Of a stretch of DNA of 64,000 nucleotides, positions 49,449 to 60,400 are shown piece by piece. The stretch is from Hirundichthys speculiger (Eukaryota > Chordata > Actinopteri > Beloniformes > Exocoetidae), in assembly GCA_018398805.1 (NCBI GenBank), contig JAGFBZ010000720.1:1-64000 (forward strand), read 5' to 3'. The notes beneath the pieces are model-generated. The model saw nothing but the letters and a program-made list of their open reading frames with translations, had not been told where the DNA came from and did no database searches. How positions within the stretch are numbered: position 1 is the first letter of the stretch; every line of letters begins with the position of its first letter. The position numbers and the translations under genes were made by a program.

Positions 49449-49811
49449 CAAAAAAGAAAAACAAGCCTCTGCATTGGGCCCCTCCAGGACAGCAGAATCA
49501 AACAGCACAAAAATGTAATTATCACATTTCAGTCACTGCTGTCTTCCATACCACCACCCTCAGCATCAGCTCATCATGTCTGCAGTAGAGGTCTAAACCT
49601 GAAAACCAGAGGGTCCGACCCGGGACCCGACCTGGGACCCGACGTGACTCCAGGTTCGGGTCGGAATCGGTACAGTTAGTCTCGAGTCCAGTCGGTGCTC
49701 TCTGACAGGCTGGGTCCGCGTTTACCCGAGAGAGGTAAAGATACTGGCGGTGGCAGCTGATCTGAGGTGGCACTAAGGGACATCACATGAGGCTCATGTT
49801 GGCCTGCCGAT

Positions 49812-50520
49812 AATTGACCTTTCGGTAAGCACCGCCCCCTGCCCTAATTACTGTTGCTTGGTCGGACATTCTCGCTGCTTTTCCATTAAGGACAATATTA
49901 ATTTGCTATGTTTTTCCGATGCCTATCATCAGTATTTATATCACACTATAATAACGATTGATTTAACCGCTATTTAGTAAAAGTAGTGATATGATTTAGC
50001 AGCAGGGAGGGTGATGAGTTCTCTGTTAGCATTAGCTCTGGTCCATAGTGGAGAAGTTATTGAGACTATGGACCAGAGCTAATGCTAACAGAGAACTCAT
50101 CACCCTCCCTGCTGCTAAATCATATCATTACTTTTACTAAACGGTGGTTAAATCAATCATCTAATAAACAAAGCTAACTTACCTTGGAGTAAATGTAGGT
50201 GTGTTTTGTAACTTTCTCCACGTTCAGTTGCTTGTGTGGACGAACACATAACTAAACATACAGCCTGCATTCTCCAGCGTTTGTTTTGGTTTGGGAAAGA
50301 GAATAAGAATGTCCCTCCAAACGTTCTGGACACCTCGAGTCACTGTTGCAGGTCCCCAGCAGCAATATTTTACCACGGAGTTATTATAGTATAATATTAA
50401 CACTGACGATAGGCATCGGAAATACAGCGAATTAACACAGTCCTTAATGGAGAAGCAGCGAGAATGTCCGACCTAGCAACAGTAACTAGGGAGGGGGCGG
50501 TGCTTACCGAAAAGTCAATT
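49812..50520. mobile_element. Foldback element with long arms
   Basis: The outer ends AATTGACCTTTCGGTAAGC and GCTTACCGAAAAGTCAATT pair, and the arms continue inward to a ~17-base loop at about 50048-50064. The right arm has ~225 extra bases (about 50160-50385) with no counterpart on the left. It is non-coding. Confidence 0.85.
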
Positions 50521-52508
50521 GTGATGCTCCAAACTACGTGTGTGTGTGTGTGTGGTGTGTTTTCCTCTCTTTGGGATGTTAGAAACTTGTTTCCCTTATA
50601 GTGGCAGCTGAAGGGATGCCCTGAATTTCAAGGCATTTCTCTTAAAGAATTTAAAGTCCCCAGAGTGTAAATGCACACAGGTTTATGTAAAATGTAATAA
50701 AGTTATTGATTATGAATAAAACTATGCCTGGAGGGCTGTTTTGATGATCCTGACTACCTGTCTCCCTCTCCGCCTGTCTCAGACTGATGCTCTGCTCTCT
50801 GTATTCCCGCCTGTCTGTCCATCCCTCAAACTGTGTTGAATAATTTACGTCAGCCCTTGAGGGAGCTGTCAATCACATCTCAACTGTATGTGGACGTGTT
50901 TGTGGAGAGAGTCAGTATTTCCTGCGAGACACTCCTGTCATTCGATTTCTCTCAGACCTGAGTTTTCTTTCCAGCATCTTTTTGCTTTTACTTTTCGTCG
51001 TAGCCTTTGTGATCAGCGTTGAGGCGGTGGGTTTGGTGCCAGGACCGGATGGATGGCGGTGATTAAAGTTGGAAAAGTCTGAAATGTGCCCGTCATCATC
51101 CTCTGAATGTGCTTCCATAATTGTTTGTGTTGCATGCAGAAACAGTTTGCAGATGCGCCGTGATGCACGCCATTAGTGTGTGCCCTGCAGGTATGTGCGT
51201 ACACACACATACCGAATGATGTGGCTATGTATAGAAAGCGAATTCATGCATAAAATGATCATATACAGCGTCTACTATATAACTCTGGCTCTGCTATCAG
51301 CGAATGTGTCAGCACTTCAAAGACCGAACCCGCTCCTATTAAAGTGACACATCCTGGCACCGCGGTTGCAGCACTAAATCAGATTATGGGTTGACTTCTG
51401 AGCAGAACCTCACACATTACTCATCGTTCTTTCACTGCTGTTTTGACTCGTTAGCTCTGATCTCATGAAACTGTCCGTCCCTGTTCCACTGCTTCTCTGA
51501 AATCAGCTCACGGTGACACCAGGCTGTTTCACAAGTCCAACAACGAGGAACCCGCTTCCCCCTGAGGGACTTCAAGGCATTCCTGCTCCAGATGACAGAT
51601 GCAGTCCCTCTAAGGATTTCTGGGTCTAACTCAAGATGGAAGGTCCACGTGAGACGTATTGATCAGGTTACCCAAGTCCCTCATCTGGCTCGTTTCAGTC
51701 ATCACCCAACAATCATGACCAGAGCTCAAGACTGCGTATTATTGGAGTAAACTCTGCCGTCACTGGTGAAACACCGGAGACACCGGAGGTTCCTCTGCTG
51801 ACGACAGTGACTCAGCGCGAACGCAGAGCTGTCCACCATTTTCCCAGAACGATGGTCTCACTGCATCTATCCATGGGGCCAGTCCTCCCAGCAGAGCATC
51901 AGCCAGTCTCCTAACCTGAATATGGGAACCTTTCTGTGTAATAAATGTAATATTAGAAATAAAAAAGAATGAACCACTGTTTATTGGTTCACTGACATTT
52001 GCATGCCAATGAATTAATGATGCACAAAGTTCATTTACAGCCTCCAAACATTCTCCTGTTTCCCCCGTTGGGCTGTTTTTCTCTTTTGGGTATTTACCGC
52101 TCGACAACATCCAAGTCCTCTCATCGGTTTCTCAGCAGATTAGTGACCTCGAACTGGTGATAGATCCGCGGAGAGAAGAACAGACTCGCGGAGATTTATA
52201 GACGCATATGCAAATCGATGGATGCGATCTGGGCCAGCACATGGACTCGGGCCTACACGGGGCTTTGCGGCTTCGTCGGCGTGCGCTCCAGCGGTGCATG
52301 TGATTAGCGCGCAGCCTGCAGGTGTGCGCACTCTCTCTTTGGTTCATCCAAATGCGTTCAGACACTTTCTCCTCGAGTGTGTGAACTTTATGTTGGAAGC
52401 CCAGAGGAGCAGTTGCGTTGCTGTGGATTCGAGTTTTCTTCCTGTGAGCGCTCTGAACTCACACACTCTAATCTGTCTCTCTGGATTTTCCTCTGTTTCA
52501 CTGCGCGC

Positions 52509-52546
<38 letters not shown>

Positions 52547-53236
52547 AGTTGTGGGTTAGAGAGGAAAATCCTCCAAACGTGAGGACCTTTTGTCTGTTGA
52601 CACAAAGAGACAGGGACTATTTTAGGCTTCTAGTCAGTGCAGAATTCAGGATGTCAGGCACAATTTTAGATCTTTTGTCAGATATCTTTTTTTTTTTTTT
52701 TTTTTTTTTTATCTTGCTGATGTCTGAATTCACAGAAGTAATTCAGTCTGTCTGGATGAAAGCTTGTTCTCGGATATGGAGCAGGTTAGATGTATTTTGT
52801 GAAACATATCTCATTTCCTTGAATGAGCAGGTTCATGCATGATGCATTTTGTACAAACATCTTTAAATATGTAAGAACAATGTTCCCCCTGAAATGACTG
52901 CAGAAGCTCATTTGATTTGAATCTCTGGCCTTTTTGTTTTCTTCTGTTCGGTTTGTTTGGTCTCACAGCTCAACCAGTATTTACTCTAATTTTTTAAACG
53001 AATTGCTTTCTTCACCAAGGAGTCACAGACTTTGTCTGCCATCTGTTTGGTGTCAGGCAATTAGTGAACGGAGGATTTATTTGGTGCTCTTTCTTACAGC
53101 TGCTGCCAGCTATGTAATAACAACGACGAGCCGAATGAAGCTGAGAAACTCAGCTAGCTCAAGCACCACCTTCCAAATTAGATTCAAAAACACTGAAATT
53201 AATTATTTAACCATTGTCTTACAGTATGGATTGAAG
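50521..53236. other. Gene-free stretch with microsatellites
   Basis: It includes a (TG)n run near 50540-50556, (GT)n at about 52508-52542 and a T-run at 52686-52710. No exon of the xkr7-like gene was recognised here. Confidence 0.45.
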
Positions 53237-53242
53237 ATTAAG

Positions 53243-54142
53243 TAGGGCCCTATGAAATGTGTTTTATTTTTTCTCAAATTCTCAAATTCCATTTTTCGGT
53301 TTTTAATTTTTGAGAATTCTGTTTTAAGCATTTTATGCAAATTTAACCCCAAGACAGTACATAAAGTAATGAAATATAGACAATTTATGCAATTATAACT
53401 GTAAACTTTAATGTTTTTATACTTTTAAACATATTGTGTCCAACAAAACATTAATTTTTTTTGACAAAAAAAAAATTCAAAAGTTCTTTCTATGTAATAA
53501 ATAACTAAGAAAAAAAATAATTCAAATTGGTAAAATCCATTTGCAAGTGCAAAAAAGAGAGAAATTAAACTACTGTAAACTACAGTAATCAGTAATTCCC
53601 CACACTTCGCGGTCTCAGCAATCGTGGTAAGTTTCAAAAATATTCATTGAAAAAAAAAATTTGAAAAAAAATTTGAAAAGACTTGGGGCTCTCTGCTGAA
53701 GCTGCTGCCCCCGCGATCCGACTCCGGACCAAGCGGGAGCTAATGGATGGATGGAAGTGATCCTCGCACGTATCTTTTTGTGTCCATTCAGTCGTGTGCT
53801 GGCTAAACTTGCAGAACACTTGAATCACCAGACACATAATAACCTCAGATAAACTGCTCTGTCCTGTACCTGGGAGTAAACCGCTAGTTCCTTTGCTTCT
53901 TCGGCAATTTCTCAGGTAGCTGCTTCGATGTGTTTTTTTTGTTTTGTTTTATTTTTGTTAATGAGGAAAGCGGGGGCAGGAGGGGACAGAGAAGCGCAGT
54001 GTCCCCAGCTTTTAGTGACCCCTCTTGGAACATTTTCTCGAAAGAAAAGTTCCTTTTAGTCTGGGAGAAAAAAAAAAAAAAACTTTTACGCAAATTGCCG
54101 TTTGGTTCTGTTATATTGCACATTTAATTCCATAGGGCCCTA
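53243..54142. mobile_element. Non-autonomous element with TAGGGCCCTATGAAAT ends
   Basis: The left end TAGGGCCCTATGAAAT and the right end ATTCCATAGGGCCCTA are inverted repeats, with ATTAAG directly repeated flush on both sides (53237-53242 and 54143-54148). There is no transposase. A Tigger-like fragment (CCCACACTTCGCGGTCTCAG at about 53597) lies inside, so this element also contains nested material. It resembles a hAT-type MITE, but the flush repeat is 6 bp, not 8. Confidence 0.75.
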
Positions 54143-54148
54143 ATTAAG

Positions 54149-54657
54149 GATCATTTTGTTATCTCACAAGCTATTATAAACAGCTAAATAACACCTAATA
54201 ACACCTAATAACACTCTCAGGCTAAAACCGGTTCACCCAAAAAGAAGAAGAGCATTGTTGTGTGCCGCAGTGCAACAGTGCACGCTGGATGAGAGTCAGC
54301 CTTACATGTGACTCCACTGTCCCACAAGCTGATTGGCTGAAGCTGAAACATCCCACCAGCTGGAAGTGGAGAAGTCTTTCAGATGAGAGGTGGGATGTCT
54401 TCAGGAACTTTTTATTCAAACTTGTTAGCGTAAACAGCTGTTATTTGCACTGTGATTATTGTTTTCATCTTTATTCTGTCACAGCGCTTCAGTATCACAC
54501 GAGCTTCACAGATAAACCCCGAGGCACCAGCAGCTTTACTGAGCAGGCTTTTCACAGGCCTCAGATTCTGGCTGGAGTCTGTAGCTTTAACGCTGCTTCA
54601 CTCACGGAAGCTCGTACATGTGCCGATCTACTTCTACGTATCAAATCAGCCGCAGTC
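54149..54657. other. Non-coding stretch; ORF of uncertain meaning
   Basis: An ORF starting at 54262 begins with cysteines (HCCVPQC in the preceding codons) that recall a THAP-type zinc-binding start, but the rest of the domain is not visible. It runs into the inverted-repeat arm at 54658. I leave it as unassigned. Confidence 0.3.
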
Positions 54658-56240
54658 AAGGAGTTTGACTCAGGGATTGACAATGAGAACCTCTATCAAA
54701 TTTCAAAGGCTAATCCGGATCTGATCCAGACCGCGGATTTTATCGCAATCTGTTAAATCGCTATATGGGGAACTGTTGTGCTTGGTGGAGGTCTGCGCTC
54801 TCCGAGTGCTTTTCTAGTTGATAGAAGTGACAAGTTTAACTCTGAGGTGTGCACGGCGGTACTCTGCTGAAATTCAGATGCTGTAAAACTGATGGGACGG
54901 TGCTTCACACTGCAGATGGATACTGACCCCAACCGTGTTACAAAAGCAACTCAAGACCTTTTGAGGGTAAAACAATTGGAATAATATTCAACGGTGAGGC
55001 CAGTCACCTCATCTCAGCTCCCCAGGGCACGCTTTTCATTTACTGGAGACAAAACTGAAGGCTGAGCGGCTCACAATGAAGCAGTCATGTGGCTGTAGAG
55101 GAGGGTTTGCTAAGCGCCTCCAGGGATGAAACCCAGAATCTGGAGAAGCTCGTGGGCTCTAGACTTGAGCCAGTCGTTGACTGCAAAGCCCTTTCATCCA
55201 GGTATTAAAAAAAAATGATGCTCATATTTTCAAATTTGTTACTTTGAACAAGTACTTTTGAACCCCCTCGCGGTTTAGCTGTTTTATTTAAAACAGCTGT
55301 AACTCATAAACAGAAAATGCCATGTTTTTGCGAAACTTCTAGGATTGAAGCTGAGAGTCTGTTTTCATTTCAAATCCCTGGTGGTGGTTTATAAAAGGCA
55401 AAAAAAAAAAAATCATGAAAAGTCTGCCATTACTGAAACCCTTTTGGAACTATAAAAGCACTCGGAAAGCGCAGACCACCGCCAAGCGCAACCCGTTCTC
55501 CCATATAGCGATTTTCAGATTGTGATAAAATCTGCCTTCTGGATCAGATCCGGTGTTGTGAAATTTCTTCCTACTCATAATATCTTCCTACCTGAGTTGA
55601 CTGCGCATGCATATAGCAGCAACTTCAGAAGGCCATAATATTCTGCCCTGACCGTTATCGCGGAAGAGAAAAGGTTAGTTTCTTGTATTAATAATACTTT
55701 GTATGGACAGTATTTATATTGCATATTATATTACGTTTGAGGGACAAATCAAATGCTCCGAATGCCTAACATTTAATACTTTGTGTGCACAGTATTTATA
55801 TTACATAGGTTTGACAGACAAATCAGATGCACGTCTTTATGATGTATTAAACCTTGTTCAGGAGTTTACTTTACAGGGTTTGTCGTATATTCGTTGGCAA
55901 GAAGATAAATCTCAAACATAATTGTAATCCGTCACATTACGCGAGAAAAATGCGTAATTAAATTAGTGACTTATGATTACTTTTTAAAGTTACATCTGAA
56001 CATTTTCTGCAAAAACCTTAAGCTAAATATTTCATCTTTGTTGCTTGTTTTTCTTGTGCAGAATCATTTGATTTATGTGCTGGTAGGATATTGTTACAAT
56101 GTAGGAAAAAAATTACAGATTAAGCTATTATTTTCCGCTACGGTAGGAAAAAGATTTATGTAGGAAGAAATTTCAGAACACCGGATTATCCTTTAAAATT
56201 TGATAGAGGTTCCCATTTTAAATCCCTGAGTCAAATTTCA
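54658..56240. mobile_element. Inverted-repeat element with a nested MITE in its right arm
   Basis: The left arm 54658-54818 (GACTCAGGGATTGACAATGA ... CCGAGTGCTTTTCTAGTT) pairs with 55443-55553 and, after the nested MITE, with 56185-56240 (ending near CCCTGAGTCAAATTTC). A ~620-bp non-coding segment lies between the arms. Confidence 0.75.
55550..56184. mobile_element. MITE with CCGGTGTT...AACACCGG ends
   Basis: CCGGTGTTGTGAAATTTC at the left pairs with GAAATTTCAGAACACCGG at the right, a ~25-bp imperfect inverted repeat that continues through TTCCTAC/GTAGGAA. It splits the right arm of the outer element. The short ORFs inside are unremarkable. Confidence 0.8.
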
Positions 56241-57439
56241 TGAGTTTTATGCAATAATTAACGGAGATATTGAGAAACAAAATTTTTGGCACCATTGACC
56301 GCAATTTTATTGAAAATTTGAAAGTGATCCAGAATCCAGGATTTCTTCCAGATCACACCCAAAATAAATCAGTTCTTCCTTTTCACATTTCTGACAACTC
56401 CTGAAAATTTAACCAAAATCCATCCATAACTTTGTGAGTTATCTTGAACACAGACAGACAGATAAACGGCGGAGGTAATTAACTGAATAGTATCCTTTAT
56501 CTCCTCTTCTCATTTCCAGTCTATCTGTTGTTCTTCTCTGTGCCGGTCATCTCCCGTCTGCTCAGCTCGCCTCCATCCAGCCTCCTTCATTTATTTTGGA
56601 TATGCTGCTGCAGTGGTGCTTTAATAAAGGTAGCTGTTTGAGGCTCTGGTCTCCTGCATTTCAACCCAACCAGCCGCTTGGCTCTTTACCTTCCTCCCAG
56701 TACTGACGCTACGTGTTTTAAACATGCAGACAAACGTACATAAAACATGTACGCACTTATGCAAGTGAACAGAAGCCTCCTATAGTATTCAAACAAGCAG
56801 TGCCAGTGTTGCAGATGTTGATGCAGATTAGCGACGGTCCTACTGCTCAACTGAATCATCTTCACGACTCCGCAGCTCCAGTGTGATTTATAATGAGCTC
56901 TCTGTTTTGTAGTTTCTCTCCTTTTGGCTTCTAACAAGTTTTGCTGTCTCTTCCTGTCAATCAGGCTGGTTGTGGATTAGAAACCCTGACATGCAGACAG
57001 TAACATCAGATCTGACATTTTCATTCTGCCTCGTCTCCTCCTGCCTCTCTGCATGTCCATGTGTCTATCTCTTTACCGTCTTCCTCACCATCTCCTCCTC
57101 CTCCTCAGTGGTTTTCTTTGTGCCCTCGTGTTTTGTACCTCACTGGGAGAAAGAGAACAAAAAAGAGACAACTGACTGACAAAAAGCTTCTGTTGAGACA
57201 TCTGTTGAGTATGAGTTCAGAAACGCCTTCATATGAAGAACAGAAAGAAGCAATAAAAGGTGAATGTGTCGCTAATGAAAATATACTTTGTGGATGTCAT
57301 GATTTCAGTTGAGTTGTTGAAGGGACGACCCGAAATACAGGAGCAACCAGCAAATGATTTATCCAGCAAACAGCAAAAATCCAAACTAAACTTAAATCCA
57401 GAATGATGATGATGACGGGACAGAGGGCAGGAGTAGAGG
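56241..57439. other. Gene-free stretch of putative intron
   Basis: 56400-56480 has a retroposon-like tail (ACAGACAGACAGATAAAC near GGCGGAGGTAATTA), family uncertain. No exon is recognised before the minisatellite. Confidence 0.45.
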
Positions 57440-60400
57440 AAGGGGCGGGGCAGAGGATCACCCAGGACGAGAACCAGGACGAGAACCAGGATGAGAACCA
57501 GGACGAGGACCAGAACGAGGACCAGGACGAGGACCAGGACGAGGACCAGGACGAGAACCAGGATGAGAAGCAGGACGAGGACCAGGACGAGAACCAGGAT
57601 GAGAAGCAGGACGAGGACCAGGACGAGAACCAGGACGAGAACCAGGACAAAAACCAGGACGAGAACCAGGACGAGAACCAGGACAAGAACCAGGACGAGA
57701 ACCAGGACGAGGACCAGGACTTGAACCAGGACGAGAAGCAGGACAAGGACCAGGATGAGAACCAGGATGAGGACCAGGATGAGAAGCAGGACGAGGACCA
57801 GGACGAGGACCAGGACGAGAACCAGAATGAGAAGCAGGACGAGGACCAGGACGAGGACCAGGACGAGAACCAGGACAAAAACCAGGACGAGAACCAGGAC
57901 GAGAACCAGGATGAGAAGCAGGACGAGGACCAGGACGGGACCAGACGAGCCAGGACAAAAAGAGAGACGAGACCAGGACTTGAACCAGGATGAGAACCAG
58001 GACGAGGACCGGACGAGACCAGGACGAGAACCAGGATGAGGACCAGGACGAGGACCAGGACAGAACCGGACAGGACAGGACGAGAACCAGGACCAGAGAC
58101 CAGGACGAGAACCAGGACGAGGACCAGACTTGAGAAGGGACCAAGGATGAGAACCAGGATGAGGACCAGGACCAGGACAGAACCAGGACGAGAACCAGGA
58201 CGAGACCAGGACTTGAACCAGGACGAGAACCAGGACAGGACCAGGACTTGAACCAGGACGAGAAGCAGGACGAGAAGCAGACGAGAAAGCAGGACGAGAA
58301 CCAGGACTAGAGAAAGAACCAGGACGAGAACCAGGACGAGAACGAGGACAGGACGAGAACCAGGACGAGGACCAGGACTTGAACCAGGACGAGAAGCAGG
58401 ACAAGGACCAGGATGAGAAACCAGGATGAGGACCAGGACGAGAACCAGGACAAGACCAGGACGAGAAGGACCAGGACGAGGACCAGGAGACGAAGCCAGG
58501 ACGAGGACCAGGACGAGGACCAGGACGAGAACCAGGACGAGGACCAGGACCAGGACGAGACGAGAACCAGGACGAGGACGAGGACGAGGACCGAGGACGG
58601 GACCCAGGACGAGAACCAGGACGAGCCAGGACGGACCAGGACCAGGATGAGAAGCAGGACGAGGACCAGGACGAGGACCAGGACAAGAACCAGGACGAGG
58701 ACCAGGACGAGGACCAGGACCAGAGAACCAGGACGAGAACCAGGACGAGGACGAGGACAGGACGAGGACCAGGACGAGGCCAGGACGACCAGGACGAGAA
58801 CCAGGATGAGAACAGGACGAGAACGAGGCCAGGACGAGAACCAGGACACCAGGACCAGAACCAGGACGAGAGACCAGGACGAGGACCAGGACGAACCAGG
58901 ACGAGAACAGGACGGAACCAGGACCAGGACGAGGACCAGGACAAGGAACCAGGACGAGAACCAGGACGAGGACCAGGACTTGAACCAGGACGAGAACCAG
59001 GACGAGGACCAGGACTTGAACCAGACGAGAAGCGGACGAGAAGCAGGACGAGAACCAGGACGAGAACCAGGACGAAACCAGGACGAGAAGAACCAGGACG
59101 AACCAGGAGAGACCAGGACTTGAACCACGAGAAGCAGGACAAGGACCAGGATGAGAACCAGGATGAGGACCAGGACTTGAAACCAGGATGAGAGAACCAG
59201 GACGAGGACCAGGACTTACCAGGACGAGAAGCAGGACAGGACCAGATGACGAGGATAGGACCAGGACGAGAACCAGGACGAGAAGGACAGGACGAGGACC
59301 AGGACAGACGAGACCAGGATGAGAACCAGGACGAGAAACAGGATGAGAACCAGGACGAGAAGCGAGGACGAGAACCAGGACGAGGACCAGGACTTGAACC
59401 AGGACGAGAAGCAGGACGAGAACCAGGACGAGAACCAGGACCAGACGGACCAGGACGAAGACGAGAGCCAGGACGAGGACCAGGACGAGAACCAGGACGA
59501 GAACCAGGACGAGAACAGAGAAACCAGGACGAGGGACGAGGAACCAGGACCAGGACTTGAGGACCAGGACAGGAACCAGGACGACTTGAACCAGGACGAG
59601 GACCAGGACGAGACCAGGACGAGAGCAGGAGAGAGACAGAGGACCAGGATGAGAACCAGGACAGGAGGACGAGGACCAGAGAGAACCAGGATGAGAACCA
59701 GGACGAGACCAGGACGAGGACCAGACGAGACAGGAACCAGGACGAACCAGGACGAGAACGAGGACCAGGACTTGAACCAGGATGAGAAGCAGGACAGGAC
59801 GAGGACCAGGACCAGGACAGAACCAGGACGAGAACCAGGACGAGAAACAGGACGGACGAGGACCAGGACTGAACCAGGACGAGAACCAGGACGGGAGAGA
59901 CCAGGACGAGGACGAGACCAGGACGAGAAGCAGGACGAGGGACGAGGACAGGACCAGGACTTGAACCAGGACGAGAACCAGGACGAGGACCAGGATGACG
60001 AGAACCAGGACGAGAACCAGGATGAGAAGCAGGACGAAGAGATGAGGCCAGGACGAGGACGACGAGGACAGGACCAGAGAGAACCAGGACCAGGACGAGG
60101 ACCAGGACGAGGAAGCAGGACGAGGACCAGGACCAGAACCAGGACGAGGAGGAGACCAGGACCAGAGAACCAGGGAGAAGAGGCCAGGAGGACCAGGACG
60201 AGGACACCAGGATGAGAAGCAGGACGAGGACCAGGACGAGAACCAGGACCAGGACACCAGGAAGAGAACCAGGACGAGAACCAGGACAAGAAAGGACGAG
60301 ACCAGGACGAGGACCAGGACTTGAACCAGGACGAGAAGGGACAAGGACCAGGATGAGACCAGGATGAGGACCAGGACGAGGACAGGACCGGAACGGACAG

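Noticed and set aside
54262..54756. A 164-codon ORF with early cysteines resembling a THAP start
   Set aside because: The remaining THAP residues are not apparent, and the ORF runs into the arm of an inverted-repeat element. Not enough to call.
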